64,000 bases of DNA from Metasolibacillus sp. (GCF_025291715.1 NZ_JAMBIZ010000011.1:1-64000), one strand, 5' to 3'. Counted from the first letter of the stretch, positions 1 to 10,721 are shown. Translations and numbers: made by a program. Notes: generated by a model not told the origin, from the sequence alone.

Positions 1-60
1 AAATCGAACAGAAAGTGCCTTCTTTTTATTTTGAAAACCAATACGATATAAAAAACGTAA

Positions 61-103
61 GTTTTTCAGTGCCCTCCGACAACCGAGAGAGGTTTTGAAA
101 AAC
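61..103 (-). terminator. probable terminator of rplM-rpsI
   Basis: An 8-base inverted repeat (GTTTTTCA at 61-68, TGAAAAAC at 96-103) encloses a shorter CCTC/GAGG stem and lies 18 bases past the rpsI stop. On the minus strand it is followed by a T-rich stretch containing TTTTTT. The position fits, but the stem is AT-rich and the loop long, so this is only probable. Confidence 0.4.
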
Positions 104-121
104 GCTGATATAACAACGATA

Positions 122-514
122 TTAACGTTTTGAGAACTGTGGTGAACGACGAGCGCCGCGTAAACCTGGTTTTTTACGCTCTTTCATACGTGCATCACGA
201 GTTAATAAACCTGCAGATTTAAGTGCTGGACGGAAATCTGGGTCAACTTGTAATAAAGCGCGTGCGATACCGTGACGGATTGCACCAGCTTGACCTGTGA
301 AACCACCACCGTTTACGTTTACATGAACGTCGTAGCTACCTTTTGTTTCAGTTGCTTCAAGTGGTTGGTTGATGATTAAAAGTAAAGTTTCGTATGGTAG
401 GTAATCCGCAACATCACGGTTATTGATTACGATTTTGCCTTCGCCTGGTACTAAACGTACGCGAGCTACTGAGCTTTTACGGCGACCTGTGCCGATGTAT
501 TGAACTTGTGCCAA
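122..514 (-). CDS. rpsI: 30S ribosomal protein S9
   Basis: S9 (130 aa) is a primary component of the 30S head whose C-terminal tail reaches toward P-site tRNA. The N-terminal [12 protein letters not shown] block and the basic tail ending QFSKR are diagnostic, and the length matches Bacillus S9. The start is a TTG (512-514), because AGGAGG lies 8 bases upstream and no in-frame ATG gives the conserved N-terminus. It follows rplM by 28 bases and is cotranscribed with it, as is usual in Bacilli. Confidence 0.97.
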   Translation of the reverse strand: MAQVQYIGTGRRKSSVARVRLVPGEGKIVINNRDVADYLPYETLLLIINQPLEATETKGSYDVHVNVNGGGFTGQAGAIRHGIARALLQVDPDFRPALKSAGLLTRDARMKERKKPGLRGARRSPQFSKR

Positions 515-542
515 GATTGTATCCTCCTATTAATGTAGTATA

Positions 543-980
543 TTATCCGCGAAGCTCGTAGCTTTCCGGTTTTTGTGCTGCATGTGGGTGCTCTGCGCCA
601 GCATAAACATTAAGTTTGCTGAACATTTTACGACCTAAAGAGTTTTTAGGAAGCATCCCTTTAACCGCTAACTCGATCATTTGAGTTGGGTATTTTTCTT
701 TCATTTCGCCAGCTGTGCGTTGTTTTAAACCACCAGCGAATTGAGTGTGACGGTAATAGATTTTACCCTCTAATTTGTTACCTGTTAATTCGATTTTGTC
801 AGCGTTGATGATGATTACGTGATCACCTGTGTCAACGTTTGGTGTGAAAGTTGGTTTATGTTTACCACGTAAAATGGCAGCTACTTCAGAAGCTAAACGT
901 CCAAGAGTTTGGCCTTCTGCGTCAACTACTAACCATTTACGTTCTACTTCGTGACCTTTAGCCATGAATGTTGTACGCAT
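543..980 (-). CDS. rplM: 50S ribosomal protein L13
   Basis: L13 (145 aa) is an early-assembly 50S protein. The start MRTTFMAK, the central [12 protein letters not shown] block and the C-terminal [11 protein letters not shown] region are all present at full length. An ATG with a good AGGAGG precedes the reading frame. It is the first gene of the rplM-rpsI pair and has its own promoter and a probable autoregulatory leader in the 240 bases separating it from truA. Confidence 0.98.
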   Translation of the reverse strand: MRTTFMAKGHEVERKWLVVDAEGQTLGRLASEVAAILRGKHKPTFTPNVDTGDHVIIINADKIELTGNKLEGKIYYRHTQFAGGLKQRTAGEMKEKYPTQMIELAVKGMLPKNSLGRKMFSKLNVYAGAEHPHAAQKPESYELRG

Positions 981-1075
981 GTATATATCCTCCTAATTAA
1001 TTCGATTACCGTTATTTTTCATTATTATACACTATAAGTTTCGGGGCTTATTTGTGGTGGTAATGAAAATACCAT
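981..1075 (-). promoter_or_regulatory. candidate L13 leader in the rplM 5' UTR
   Basis: About 95 bases lie between the predicted start of transcription and the rplM ATG. They hold ATTACC, later matched by GGTAAT next to the ribosome-binding site, and an inner ATAAG/CTTAT hairpin. L13 leaders that autoregulate rplM-rpsI are known in Firmicutes. I judge this one from its position and pairing only; a covariance-model match has not been tested. Confidence 0.4.
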
Positions 1076-1080
1076 ACATC

Positions 1081-1109
1081 ATCATATAACGAATTGCACT
1101 ATAAGTCAA
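1081..1109 (-). promoter_or_regulatory. SigA-type promoter of rplM-rpsI
   Basis: On the minus strand TTGACT (1104-1109) and TATGAT (1081-1086) are separated by exactly 17 bases, a near-consensus vegetative promoter. It places the transcript start about 95 bases upstream of rplM, giving room for a leader RNA. Confidence 0.65.
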
Positions 1110-1222
1110 GAATTTTTATTGAACACCTGGAGATGTTGTTAAAGCATGAATATTGCAGGAAAAGCTTGAAATAATGCCGTTTTGGCGGACTAGTTTATTG
1201 CCTTACCAATAATATTTGTAAT

Positions 1223-1960
1223 CTAATAAAACACTTCCTCCAAATAAAGTCCATGTGCAGGTGCTGTTTTCCCTGCCTTGCTACGATCCTGTGCTTCAAT
1301 TGCCTCCGCTACTGTTTGAGCTTCACGACGACCAATGCCAACCTCCCATAGCGTACCTGCAATAATACGTACCATATTATATAAAAAACCATTGCCTGCA
1401 ATTGTCATATGTAGCTCATCACCGATCCATTCTAATTCTAATGAATGAACTGTACGCACTTTATCAACAACGCTCGTATTAGCTGCACAAAAACACGTGA
1501 AATCATGTGTGCCAACAATCAATTGTGCCGCTTCATGCATCGCTTCAATATTCGGTTTGATGCCTCTCGTTTCTACTGAATAAAAGCGTCGAAATGGACT
1601 TTGTACTTTACTACAATCCCAAATATAACGATAACGTTTACCTGTTACGCTATATCGAGCATGGAAATCATCTGCTACTTGCTCTACAGCTAAAATGCGA
1701 ATATCGTTTGGCAGCTGGACATTTAATGCCTTTTGATAGCTATCAGTGGGGATTACTAACGATGTATCAAAATGAATTACTTGTCCGGTTGCATGCACAC
1801 GTGCATCTGTACGACCACTCGCAGTGACATGTACACGCTCACCTTTGTGCATTTTCATTAATACCTTTTCTAGCTCTAGTTGCACTGTTCGCTCACCAGG
1901 CTGTACTTGATAGCCAGCAAATTGTGTACCATCATAGCTAATTGTTGCTTTTAATCTCAT
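1223..1960 (-). CDS. truA: tRNA pseudouridine(38-40) synthase
   Basis: TruA (245 aa) isomerises uridines 38-40 in the tRNA anticodon arm. The catalytic aspartate is Asp52 in GRTDARVHA, and the C-terminal NMVRIIAGTL and PAHGLYL motifs are present. The length is normal. One oddity: the usual Gly after Asp-X in GRTDxGVHA is Arg54 here, confirmed at codon level (CGT). The gene starts 9 bases after the ecfT stop, so it is the last gene of ecfA1-ecfA2-ecfT-truA, the standard Bacilli order. Confidence 0.97.
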   Translation of the reverse strand: MRLKATISYDGTQFAGYQVQPGERTVQLELEKVLMKMHKGERVHVTASGRTDARVHATGQVIHFDTSLVIPTDSYQKALNVQLPNDIRILAVEQVADDFHARYSVTGKRYRYIWDCSKVQSPFRRFYSVETRGIKPNIEAMHEAAQLIVGTHDFTCFCAANTSVVDKVRTVHSLELEWIGDELHMTIAGNGFLYNMVRIIAGTLWEVGIGRREAQTVAEAIEAQDRSKAGKTAPAHGLYLEEVFY

Positions 1961-1969
1961 GCGTCACCT

Positions 1970-2767
1970 CTAGTTTCGATAAAATACGAGCACAGCTGTC
2001 AACACAAGGAGTGAGATAACACAAATCGTATCACGGTAATCCCACTTCAACTGACGGTAGCGTGTTCTACCTTCCCCGCCACGATAACCACGCACTTCCA
2101 TCGCTGTCGCTAAATCTTCAGCACGTTTAAAGGCACTGACGAAAAGTGGCACTAATAATGGGACAACCGCCTTTAAGCGATCCTTGATTGGCCCTGCACT
2201 TAAATCAGAGCCACGAGCCATTTGTGCTTTCATAATTTTATCCGTTTCATCCATTAGGGTTGGGATAAAGCGTAACGAGATAGACATCATTAACGCTAAT
2301 TCATGCACAGGCACTTTAATTTTCTTTAATGGGTTAAGCAATACTTCAAGACCATCTGTAATCGATATTGGCGATGTTGTTAATGTTAAAATCGATGTCA
2401 TAAATACGAGCACTAAAAAGCGAATCGAAATAAAAATACCTTGTCTCAAGCCTTGCTCATAAATTTTTAAGAAGCCTAAATCTAAAACGACTGCACCTTC
2501 ACGCGTAAACAGCGTATGCAATAAAAATGTAAAGATCATTAAAAAGATAATTGGCTTTAAACCATTAATCAAAAAATATAGGCGAATGCGAGATATTAAT
2601 ATAATAAACAGAGTGAATGCAAGAAGTGCTGCATACGTGACAACATTATTTGCTAAGAAGACAACAACGATAAAAGCAAAGACAAAAATAAGCTTCGCTC
2701 GTGGGTCTAGTTTATGTACAAATGAATTGCCTGGAATGTAGCGACCAAAAATCATTTTCTCCATCAT
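1970..2767 (-). CDS. ecfT: ECF transporter transmembrane component EcfT
   Basis: EcfT (265 aa) is the membrane scaffold of group II energy-coupling-factor transporters; it couples the two ATPases to interchangeable vitamin or metal S components. Several hydrophobic segments (about residues 25-60, 70-85, 108-130 and 200-215) and a terminal one (about 245-262) are visible. The paired coupling motifs appear as ARG (184-186) and a variant VRG (225-227). Its start overlaps the ecfA2 stop (ATGATGG), indicating translational coupling. Confidence 0.95.
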   Translation of the reverse strand: MMEKMIFGRYIPGNSFVHKLDPRAKLIFVFAFIVVVFLANNVVTYAALLAFTLFIILISRIRLYFLINGLKPIIFLMIFTFLLHTLFTREGAVVLDLGFLKIYEQGLRQGIFISIRFLVLVFMTSILTLTTSPISITDGLEVLLNPLKKIKVPVHELALMMSISLRFIPTLMDETDKIMKAQMARGSDLSAGPIKDRLKAVVPLLVPLFVSAFKRAEDLATAMEVRGYRGGEGRTRYRQLKWDYRDTICVISLLVLTAVLVFYRN

Positions 2768-3636
2768 TTTTGGTCACGCCCCTTCTTGACAGCCTGTGCT
2801 AATTCAATCGCTAGCTCTTCCTCTGTTAAACACACTTTCGGCAATGTCTCACCTATCAATTTCTCCACGCGCTGCTGGAACCGAACAATTCGTGGTGGTT
2901 CGAGTCGATATTTCGCTAACGTTTCCACATCTGTAAAAATAGCTCTAGGCTCTCCAGTGACTACACAGCGACCTTCATGCATAATCGCAATGCGATCTGC
3001 GTAGCGTGCTGCATCCTCCATGCTATGTGTCACAAGAATCGTTGTTAGCCCTTGTGTTTGATGCAATTGATAGAACATGTCCATAATTTCCTTTTGACCA
3101 CGTGGGTCTAAGCCTGCTGTTGGTTCATCTAATACGATGACCTCTGGCTGCATTGCCAAAACACCCGCAATTGCTACCCTGCGCATTTGCCCTCCTGATA
3201 AATCAAAGGGTGATTTTTCTAGCACTTCCTCTGGCAAGCCTACAAGTGCAATCAGCTCACGTGCTCGACGCTCTGCCTCTTCCGCAGAAACCCCAAAATT
3301 CATTGGTCCAAACATAATATCCTTTAATACTGTTTCTTCAAATAATTGATGCTCTGGAAATTGAAAAACGATACCTACTTTTTGACGTACAGGCTTTAGC
3401 TCCTTAGCTTTCTTTCCTGCTTCAATTATGCGATCGCCGATATGGACTTCACCTGTAGAAGGCTTTAATAGCCCATTAAAGTGCTGTAAGATAGTTGATT
3501 TCCCCGAGCCCGTATGTCCGATAATTGCTTGATACGATTGATGAGGAATCACTAAATCCACATCATATAGCGCATATTTTTCAAATGGCGTATCTTTCCC
3601 ATAAGCATAGCTTACTTGTTGAAGTTTGATGTCCAT
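2764..3636 (-). CDS. ecfA2: ECF transporter ATPase EcfA2
   Basis: This is one of the two ABC ATPases (290 aa) of the housekeeping ECF module. Walker A is GHTGSGKST (40-48), the signature is LSGGQMRR, and Walker B is VIVLDEPTAGLDP with the following switch His in LVTHS. It overlaps the upstream ecfA1 by 25 bases and ecfT by 4, a tight operon. The assignment as A2 rests on its second position and its longer C-terminal region. Confidence 0.95.
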   Translation of the reverse strand: MDIKLQQVSYAYGKDTPFEKYALYDVDLVIPHQSYQAIIGHTGSGKSTILQHFNGLLKPSTGEVHIGDRIIEAGKKAKELKPVRQKVGIVFQFPEHQLFEETVLKDIMFGPMNFGVSAEEAERRARELIALVGLPEEVLEKSPFDLSGGQMRRVAIAGVLAMQPEVIVLDEPTAGLDPRGQKEIMDMFYQLHQTQGLTTILVTHSMEDAARYADRIAIMHEGRCVVTGEPRAIFTDVETLAKYRLEPPRIVRFQQRVEKLIGETLPKVCLTEEELAIELAQAVKKGRDQK

Positions 3637-4457
3637 AAATCATTCACCAGCTCTTCTTCTGTCATATGTTGCCCTACTAGCTTAACACCTTGCTGCTGTA
3701 AAAGCTTTGTCATTTTCATTGCAAAAGGTAAATCTAAGCCAAATGCAATTAATTCTTCACCTAACGCAAAAATCTCATTCGGTGTACCTTCTGCATATTT
3801 TTTGCCATCATTCATAAAAATAATACGGTCTGCTAGCATTGCTTCTTCTAAATCATGTGTAATCGAAATAACTGTTAATCCAATTTTTTCACGTAGCGCT
3901 TGTACTGTACCTAACACTTCATCGCGCCCTTGTGGGTCTAACATGGATGTAGCTTCATCTAATATTAAAACTTTCGGGTATATCGCTAATGCGCCTGCAA
4001 TGGCTACACGTTGCTTCTGCCCTCCAGATAAATGATGTGGTTCATGGTTTAAAAACTGATCCATTTTTACTTGCTTTAATGCATCCTTTACACGTGTGAC
4101 CATTTCTTCATATGCTACACCATTGTTTTCTAATGAAAATGCAACATCGTCCTGCACTGTTGCACCAACAAATTGATTGTCAGGGTTTTGGAACACCATC
4201 CCAACTTGTGACCGTATATCCCACAGGTTTTCCTCTGTTAAAGGATCACGCAATACACGTACTTCACCTTCAGCTGGGAATAATAAACCGTTCATAAGCT
4301 TTGCCATTGTTGATTTACCTGAACCATTATGGCCAACGATTGCAATCCATTCTCCTTGTTGCACGCTAAATGAAACATTTTGCACTGCTTTACGTGCTGT
4401 TTCATCTTCGGGTGTATAAGAAAATGTCACATTGTGAAAAGATAAAATTTCTGTCAT
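3612..4457 (-). CDS. ecfA1: ECF transporter ATPase EcfA1
   Basis: This is the first ABC ATPase (281 aa) of the ECF module. Walker A is GHNGSGKST (42-50), the signature LSGGQKQR, and Walker B VLILDEATSMLDP. It forms a heterodimer with EcfA2 that drives uptake through different substrate-binding S proteins. No S component is encoded nearby, as expected for a shared group II module. Unlike the usual compact arrangement, 459 bases separate it from rplQ, and these contain a rplQ terminator and an unexplained RNA-like structure. Confidence 0.95.
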   Translation of the reverse strand: MTEILSFHNVTFSYTPEDETARKAVQNVSFSVQQGEWIAIVGHNGSGKSTMAKLMNGLLFPAEGEVRVLRDPLTEENLWDIRSQVGMVFQNPDNQFVGATVQDDVAFSLENNGVAYEEMVTRVKDALKQVKMDQFLNHEPHHLSGGQKQRVAIAGALAIYPKVLILDEATSMLDPQGRDEVLGTVQALREKIGLTVISITHDLEEAMLADRIIFMNDGKKYAEGTPNEIFALGEELIAFGLDLPFAMKMTKLLQQQGVKLVGQHMTEEELVNDLWTSNFNK

Positions 4458-4849
4458 AACTCAGCTGCCCCTTCCTTTCTCTGCTCCACTATTAAAATTA
4501 CACTGTTTTCTAAACAATTTCCACATATACATATATAAAAATAAAGCACGTTGTAAAGCAATAATTGCCTAAACGTACTTTATGTTTATGTATGTAACTT
4601 GCAAGTTTATTTCCTGGGTAATCGCTTAGCTCATTCTCTAGTAATATAGGAATATCAAGCTGTTTCAAAATAAAAAAGCGCGCACCTCATTCAGAGAAAT
4701 GCGCTTATCACTACATTAAGGAGAATACGGCTGCTCATTTCCGTACTCTGATTGAATGAGGTGCGGAGAGCTAGACGAGACGCCAACATGAAGTTTCGCT
4801 CATCGTAACGCTCTGCTTAATTATTTGTCGTATAAATCTTTACTATTTA
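4458..4849 (-). other. rplQ-ecfA1 intergenic region with terminator/anti-terminator-like inverted repeats
   Basis: No gene is seen here. Perfect 13-base arms CGCACCTCATTCA (4681-4693) and TGAATGAGGTGCG (4753-4765) enclose a TACGG/CCGTA stem. Read on the minus strand, AAGCGC (701-706 of the 4 kb block) can instead pair with GCGCTT (4676-4681), which runs directly into six T's (4672-4677). The two pairings share bases at 4681, so they compete or form a pseudoknot. This resembles an attenuator upstream of ecfA1; no known riboswitch class was recognised. Between 4458 and 4670 only weak promoter-like sequence is seen. Confidence 0.5.
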
Positions 4850-4893
4850 AAGAAAGGGAGTGCCATTGTTCATAGGTGAACTAGGCACCCCCT
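4850..4893 (-). terminator. terminator of the S10-spc-alpha cluster after rplQ
   Basis: On the minus strand a 9-base-pair stem (GGGGGTGCC at 884-892 with GGCACTCCC at 856-864, one G-U pair) is followed by TTTCTTT. It lies 24 bases after the rplQ stop and is a convincing intrinsic terminator. Confidence 0.8.
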
Positions 4894-4916
4894 CAAAATC
4901 AACTGTCGTTAATGGA

Positions 4917-5297
4917 TTAAACTAGTTCAATCACAACTACAGGTGCGCCGTCTCCACGACGAGGACCTACTTTAAGGATACGAGTGTAACCACCTTGACG
5001 CTCTGCGTAACGTGGTGCAACATCATCGAACAATTTTTGTAGTGCGAATGAAGTTGTTTCGTTACCTTCTTCGTCAGTTTTTGTTACTAACTCACGACGG
5101 ATAAATGCAGCCGCTTGACGACGAGCATGTAAATCACCGCGTTTACCTAAAGTAATCATTTTTTCAACAGCTTTACGAACTTCCTTCGCGCGAGCTTCAG
5201 TTGTTTCGATGCGCTCGTTGATGATTAAGTCAGTAGCTAAGTCACGTAACATCGCTTTACGTTGAGAACTTGTACGACCAAGTTTTCTGTAACCCAT
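4917..5297 (-). CDS. rplQ: 50S ribosomal protein L17
   Basis: L17 (126 aa) surrounds the polypeptide exit tunnel. The [20 protein letters not shown] start and the C-terminal [17 protein letters not shown] block identify it; this is the short bacterial form. It is the last gene of the alpha cluster, 41 bases after rpoA, and is followed by a strong terminator. Confidence 0.98.
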   Translation of the reverse strand: MGYRKLGRTSSQRKAMLRDLATDLIINERIETTEARAKEVRKAVEKMITLGKRGDLHARRQAAAFIRRELVTKTDEEGNETTSFALQKLFDDVAPRYAERQGGYTRILKVGPRRGDGAPVVVIELV

Positions 5298-5338
5298 GGA
5301 TGTTTCCCTCCTTTAAAAAATATCTATTTCAAATTCGC

Positions 5339-6283
5339 TTAGTCTTCTTTACGTAATCCTAAACCAAGCTCTTCTAACTTCGCTTTAACTTCTTCTAAAG
5401 ACTTGCGACCAAGGTTACGCACTTTCATCATGTCATCTTCTGATTTATTCGCTAATTCAAGCACCGTATTGATACCTGCGCGTTTTAAACAGTTGTAAGA
5501 ACGAACAGAAAGATCTAGCTCTTCGATAGTCATCTCTAAAACCTTTTCTTTTTGGTCTTCTTCTTTTTCTACCATGATTTCAGCAGTTTGCGCTTCATTT
5601 GTCATGCCTACGAAAATGTTTAAATGCTCTGTTAAAATTTTCGCTCCAAGCGAAATCGCCTCTTTCGGACCGATACTTCCATCTGTCCATACATCAAGTG
5701 ATAACTTATCGTAATCAGAGTTTTGTCCAACACGAGTGTTTTCCACTTGGAAATTGACGCGTGAAACTGGAGTGTAAATAGAGTCGATCGGGATCACGCC
5801 GATAGGAAGATCCTCACGTTTGTTTTGATCAGCAGGAGTATAGCCACGACCACGTTGCGCATACATACGCATACGTAAATGACCGTTTTTCGCGATTGTT
5901 GCAATATATAGATCTGGATTTAAAATTTCAACGTCGCTGTCATGTGTAATGTCAGCAGCAGTAACCGTTCCATCACCTTTTACATCAATCTCAATGACTT
6001 TTTCTTCGTCAGAGTAGATTTTTAAAGCTAACTTTTTCACGTTTAAGATAATTGAAGCAACATCTTCTACAACGCCTTCTACAGTAGAGAATTCGTGTAA
6101 TACGCCGTCAATTTGAATTGACGTTACAGCAGCTCCTGGTAATGAAGACAGAAGGATACGACGTAAAGAATTTCCCAAAGTGTTTCCATATCCGCGCTCT
6201 AGCGGTTCTACAACAAACTTGCCATATTTGGCATCTTCGCTGATCTCCACTGTCTCAATCTTTGGTTTTTCAATTTCGATCAT
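5339..6283 (-). CDS. rpoA: RNA polymerase subunit alpha
   Basis: The alpha subunit (314 aa) nucleates core assembly and contacts promoter UP elements and activators. The N-terminal dimerisation domain (about 1-230, with [17 protein letters not shown]) and the C-terminal helix-hairpin-helix DNA-binding domain (about 245-314, with [12 protein letters not shown] and [12 protein letters not shown]) are complete. It lies between rpsK and rplQ as usual. A 145-base spacer separates it from rpsK, longer than most gaps in this cluster. Confidence 0.98.
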   Translation of the reverse strand: MIEIEKPKIETVEISEDAKYGKFVVEPLERGYGNTLGNSLRRILLSSLPGAAVTSIQIDGVLHEFSTVEGVVEDVASIILNVKKLALKIYSDEEKVIEIDVKGDGTVTAADITHDSDVEILNPDLYIATIAKNGHLRMRMYAQRGRGYTPADQNKREDLPIGVIPIDSIYTPVSRVNFQVENTRVGQNSDYDKLSLDVWTDGSIGPKEAISLGAKILTEHLNIFVGMTNEAQTAEIMVEKEEDQKEKVLEMTIEELDLSVRSYNCLKRAGINTVLELANKSEDDMMKVRNLGRKSLEEVKAKLEELGLGLRKED

Positions 6284-6396
6284 TCAATTTACCCTCCTTC
6301 AAAACATCAATGTATAGGTTCATACCATCATAGTTGTTATTCTTGATTGACTTTACTAATAAGTTGCACAAGACATTTGCACAAAGAAATGATGTA

Positions 6397-6419
6397 CTTA
6401 AAGATATAAAATCTTTAAG
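6397..6419 (-). other. hairpin in the rpsK-rpoA spacer
   Basis: CTTAAAGAT (6397-6405) and ATCTTTAAG (6411-6419) form a perfect 9-bp stem with a 5-base loop, 9 bases after the rpsK stop. No T-run follows on the minus strand, so it is more likely an RNA-stability or processing element than a terminator. Confidence 0.35.
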
Positions 6420-6428
6420 CTGCACCCA

Positions 6429-6836
<408 letters not shown>

Positions 6837-6844
6837 TTACTTAA

Positions 6845-7210
6845 TTATTTTTTCTTATTCGCTACAGTTTTACGAGGACCTTTACGCGTACGTGCGTTGT
6901 TCTTCGTATTTTGACCACGAACAGGTAAACCACGACGGTGACGGATACCACGGTTACAACCGATTTCCATCAGACGTTTAATATTAAGTGAAACTTCGCG
7001 ACGTAAGTCACCTTCCACTTTATAAGTGTCTAATTGTTCACGGATTTGGTTTAATTGATCTTCAGTTAAGTCGCGAACGCGGATATTTTCATCAATACCT
7101 GCAGCTGCTAATACTTTTTGTGAAGTTGTTTTACCAATACCGAAAATGTAAGTTAATGAAATTACAACGCGTTTGTCGCGAGGAATATCAACACCAGCAA
7201 TACGTGCCAT
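6845..7210 (-). CDS. rpsM: 30S ribosomal protein S13
   Basis: S13 (121 aa) forms bridges from the 30S head to the 50S and touches the P-site t[23 protein letters not shown] and [20 protein letters not shown] are visible. It follows rpmJ by 23 bases; the RBS is GGAGGTG. Confidence 0.98.
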   Translation of the reverse strand: MARIAGVDIPRDKRVVISLTYIFGIGKTTSQKVLAAAGIDENIRVRDLTEDQLNQIREQLDTYKVEGDLRREVSLNIKRLMEIGCNRGIRHRRGLPVRGQNTKNNARTRKGPRKTVANKKK

Positions 7211-7233
7211 TTACGTGTGCACCTCCTTATTAA

Positions 7234-7347
<114 letters not shown>

Positions 7348-7384
7348 CTAACCTAACCTCCTTAATAGTCCGGAGTGCAAAAGA

Positions 7385-7603
7385 TTATTTAAAACGGTAT
7401 GTGATACGACCGCGAGTTAAATCATATGGAGATAACTCAATAGTAACCTTATCTCCCGGTAGAATGCGGATAAAGTGCATACGAATCTTTCCAGAAACAT
7501 GTGCAAGCACTACATGCCCATTTTCTAATTCTACCTTAAACATCGCGTTTGGCAAAGTCTCAACAACTGTCCCTTCGACTTCAATTACATCATCTTTCGC
7601 CAT
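7385..7603 (-). CDS. infA: translation initiation factor IF-1
   Basis: IF-1 (72 aa) is an OB-fold protein that occupies the A site during initiation. [19 protein letters not shown], the [13 protein letters not shown] segment and the terminal [11 protein letters not shown] are complete. Upstream of it, instead of map and a KOW-domain gene as in B. subtilis, are 421 bases with only a map remnant. Confidence 0.98.
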   Translation of the reverse strand: MAKDDVIEVEGTVVETLPNAMFKVELENGHVVLAHVSGKIRMHFIRILPGDKVTIELSPYDLTRGRITYRFK

Positions 7604-7678
7604 TCACTCTCGTCTCCCTTCTATATGCAATTTCTGATTATCATACAGATAACCATTATAACTGTTTTCTTCCGTTAT

Positions 7679-7963
7679 TTAGAAGCAACTCGTCTCAACA
7701 TATGCTTGGATTGTATGAGAGATGTTCGAAAGACGCTCGTCTGGTTTCGCTTCACACAATCCATGGAATAAACAGATTCCGGTAAGAAAGCTGTATCCCT
7801 TATGTTAACACGATAGCCGGAATGTCTTGGATGAGAGATTCATACCCGTTACACAGATGCTTCCACGAAACCCTTTATACAATAAGTGGATCATTACACA
7901 AACCGTGCTCCCCTCTTCCGTATTAATTGGGTACAATATGCTTTTGCAACTCTCAAAAATTAT
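7679..7963 (-). pseudogene. map: decayed methionine aminopeptidase gene (map)
   Basis: Minus-strand translation of successive frames gives fragments that line up with Map: YKGFRGSICV (codons near 7845-7880), then in another frame ESLIQDIPAIVL (Map EELVHGIPGSRVL), then GLCEAKPDERLSNISH and TIQAYVET (Map GLQEAKPGERLSNISHAIQTYVE) ending at a TAA at 7679-7681. Frameshifts and stops separate the blocks, the N-terminus is barely recognisable, and the C-terminal metal-binding half (HExxH...E region) is gone. The position between adk and infA is exactly that of map in Bacillus. Map is essential, so an intact copy must exist elsewhere. Confidence 0.85.
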
Positions 7964-8024
7964 GTTTCGTTGTTGCCTCCGCATGCCTCCCGCGAAAGCA
8001 GTTCACTTGCGCCTGGGTCGGGTA

Positions 8025-8699
<675 letters not shown>

Positions 8700-8749
8700 C
8701 TACTGTGTCTAGCTGGTTAAGGAAACGAAATCGTTCCCTAAAACCAACG

Positions 8750-10054
8750 TTATTTCATAAAGCCTTTATAATGACGTTTTACTAGTTGAGCTTCTAATTG
8801 CTTCATTGTTTCAAGTGCTACACCAACTACGATAATCATACTTGTTCCACCAATTTGAGCAGAAGCAGGTAAGTTCATAAATGTAGTAAATAAAATCGGC
8901 ATAACAGAGATAACACATAAGAAGATAGCGCCAACGAAAGTTAAACGATAAAGAACTTTTGTTAAATAAGCCTGTGTATCATTACCTGGACGAATACCCG
9001 GAATGTATGCACCTTGTTTCTTTAAGTTGTCTGCCACATTTTCTGGATTCACTTGAACGAATGCATAGAAGTATGTGAAGGCAACAATTAAAGCGATATA
9101 AAGTGTTAATCCGATTAAACCAGTTGCCTGCTTATAATCGAACATATTAGTAATAAATGTTGTTACGCTATTTTCACCGAAGAACGTCGCCAACGTTTGT
9201 GGTGTAACGATGAATGCCATCGCAAAGATTACCGGAATAACCCCTGCCGCATTTACTTTTAACGGTAAGTGCGTTTGTTGACCACCTGTTTGCTGTGCTC
9301 GACCAGTTACTCGTTTTGCGTATTGAATTGGAATTTTACGCAACGCTTGGTTGACATAAATTACTCCAACAATAACAGCAAGTAATACTAATACTAGTAA
9401 TGCAAGGATTACAATTCGAATGAATAGTTGGTCACCTGCACCTTGGATTTGCTGTGCATAAACTTGGTTAACTGCAGTTGGAATTGCTGCTACGATACCA
9501 GCAAAGATAATAATGGAAATACCATTACCTACACCGTTTGCTGTAATTTGCTCAGACAACCAAAGTAGGAAAGCAGTACCTGTTGTTAACACAATTGCAA
9601 TTGTTAAATACGAACCGATACTCGTATCCGTAATCAATGAGCCACCGTACATCTGATTAAAACCAAATGACATAGCAAATGATTGGATAAGTGCTAAAAC
9701 GATTGTAAAATATCTTGTAAATTGTGCTAACTTACGTCGACCAACTTCACCTTGTTTTGCCCATTCTGCAAATTTAGGAACAACGTCCATTTGCAATAAT
9801 TGCACAATGATTGAAGCAGTAATGTATGGCATAATCCCCATCGCAAAGATAGAGAAGTTTGCCAATGCACCACCACCGAAAGTATTTAAGAAGCCGATAA
9901 TATTAAACTCATCAGCAGCTTTCAATACTTGAGCGTCCACGTTTGGTACAGGAATAAATGTACCAATACGAAAGACGATTAGCATTAATAATGTGAAGAT
10001 GATTTTATTTCGTATATCTCGAACGCGCATAAAGTTAGAGATCGTCTGAAACAT
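8750..10054 (-). CDS. secY: Sec translocase channel subunit SecY
   Basis: SecY (434 aa) is the ten-helix protein-conducting channel of the plasma membrane. The start [18 protein letters not shown], the hydrophobic segments throughout and the cytosolic loop [20 protein letters not shown] identify it. Its ATG overlaps the rplO stop by one base (TAATG), coupling the two. Confidence 0.98.
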   Translation of the reverse strand: MFQTISNFMRVRDIRNKIIFTLLMLIVFRIGTFIPVPNVDAQVLKAADEFNIIGFLNTFGGGALANFSIFAMGIMPYITASIIVQLLQMDVVPKFAEWAKQGEVGRRKLAQFTRYFTIVLALIQSFAMSFGFNQMYGGSLITDTSIGSYLTIAIVLTTGTAFLLWLSEQITANGVGNGISIIIFAGIVAAIPTAVNQVYAQQIQGAGDQLFIRIVILALLVLVLLAVIVGVIYVNQALRKIPIQYAKRVTGRAQQTGGQQTHLPLKVNAAGVIPVIFAMAFIVTPQTLATFFGENSVTTFITNMFDYKQATGLIGLTLYIALIVAFTYFYAFVQVNPENVADNLKKQGAYIPGIRPGNDTQAYLTKVLYRLTFVGAIFLCVISVMPILFTTFMNLPASAQIGGTSMIIVVGVALETMKQLEAQLVKRHYKGFMK

Positions 10055-10494
10055 TAAATCACCTCAGTTGTTCCGCCAGCATTCTCGATTGCTGCTTTCG
10101 CAGAAGCAGAGAATTTATGAGCTTTTACTGTAAGCTTTTTCGTTAAAGTTCCATTGCCTAAAACTTTAATACCAGCTTTTTCATTACTCACAATACCAGT
10201 TTCTAATAACAATGCAGCAGTTACTTCTGCGCCGTCTTCGAAACGGTTTAATGCATCAAGGTTAACGATAGCGTATTCTTTACGGTTAATATTTGTAAAG
10301 CCTCGTTTAGGTAAACGACGGAATAGTGGGTTTTGACCACCCTCAAAGCCTGGGCGAACGCCGCCGCCAGAACGTGCGTTTTGACCTTTATGACCTTTAC
10401 CTGCAGTTTTACCGTTACCAGAACCGATACCACGACCAACTCGGTTACGTACTTTACGTGATCCTTCTGCTGGTTTCAACTCATGAAGTTTCAT
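10054..10494 (-). CDS. rplO: 50S ribosomal protein L15
   Basis: L15 (146 aa) is a late-assembly 50S protein. The start chosen is the ATG of [12 protein letters not shown], which is preceded by GGAGGTG; the longer frame adds eight unsupported residues. The Gly/Arg-rich [21 protein letters not shown] region is diagnostic. Confidence 0.97.
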   Translation of the reverse strand: MKLHELKPAEGSRKVRNRVGRGIGSGNGKTAGKGHKGQNARSGGGVRPGFEGGQNPLFRRLPKRGFTNINRKEYAIVNLDALNRFEDGAEVTAALLLETGIVSNEKAGIKVLGNGTLTKKLTVKAHKFSASAKAAIENAGGTTEVI

Positions 10495-10528
10495 TATGAG
10501 TGGCACCTCCTTGTTCAATGATATGAAA

Positions 10529-10708
10529 TTAAATTTCTTTTACAGTAACTAAGTGAGCTACTTTTGTAAGCATACCGCGAACAGCAGCGTTATCAGCGTG
10601 TTCAACAGTTTGGTTAGTTTTACGTAAGCCAAGAGCCTCAATAGTTTTACGTTGTGCTGGTTTTGTACCAATCACAGATTTAGAAAGGGTAATTTGTAAT
10701 TTAGCCAT
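10529..10708 (-). CDS. rpmD: 50S ribosomal protein L30
   Basis: This 59-aa gene reads [20 protein letters not shown]... and ends LVTVKEI, a complete bacterial L30. It sits between rpsE (13 bases upstream) and rplO, its canonical position, with a GGGG-rich ribosome-binding site. Confidence 0.97.
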   Translation of the reverse strand: MAKLQITLSKSVIGTKPAQRKTIEALGLRKTNQTVEHADNAAVRGMLTKVAHLVTVKEI

Positions 10709-10721
10709 TATAATTCCCCCC

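Noticed and set aside
4458-4670. promoter for ecfA1
   Set aside because: AT-rich hexamer pairs such as TTTACA with TATATG exist, but none clearly better than chance in this composition.
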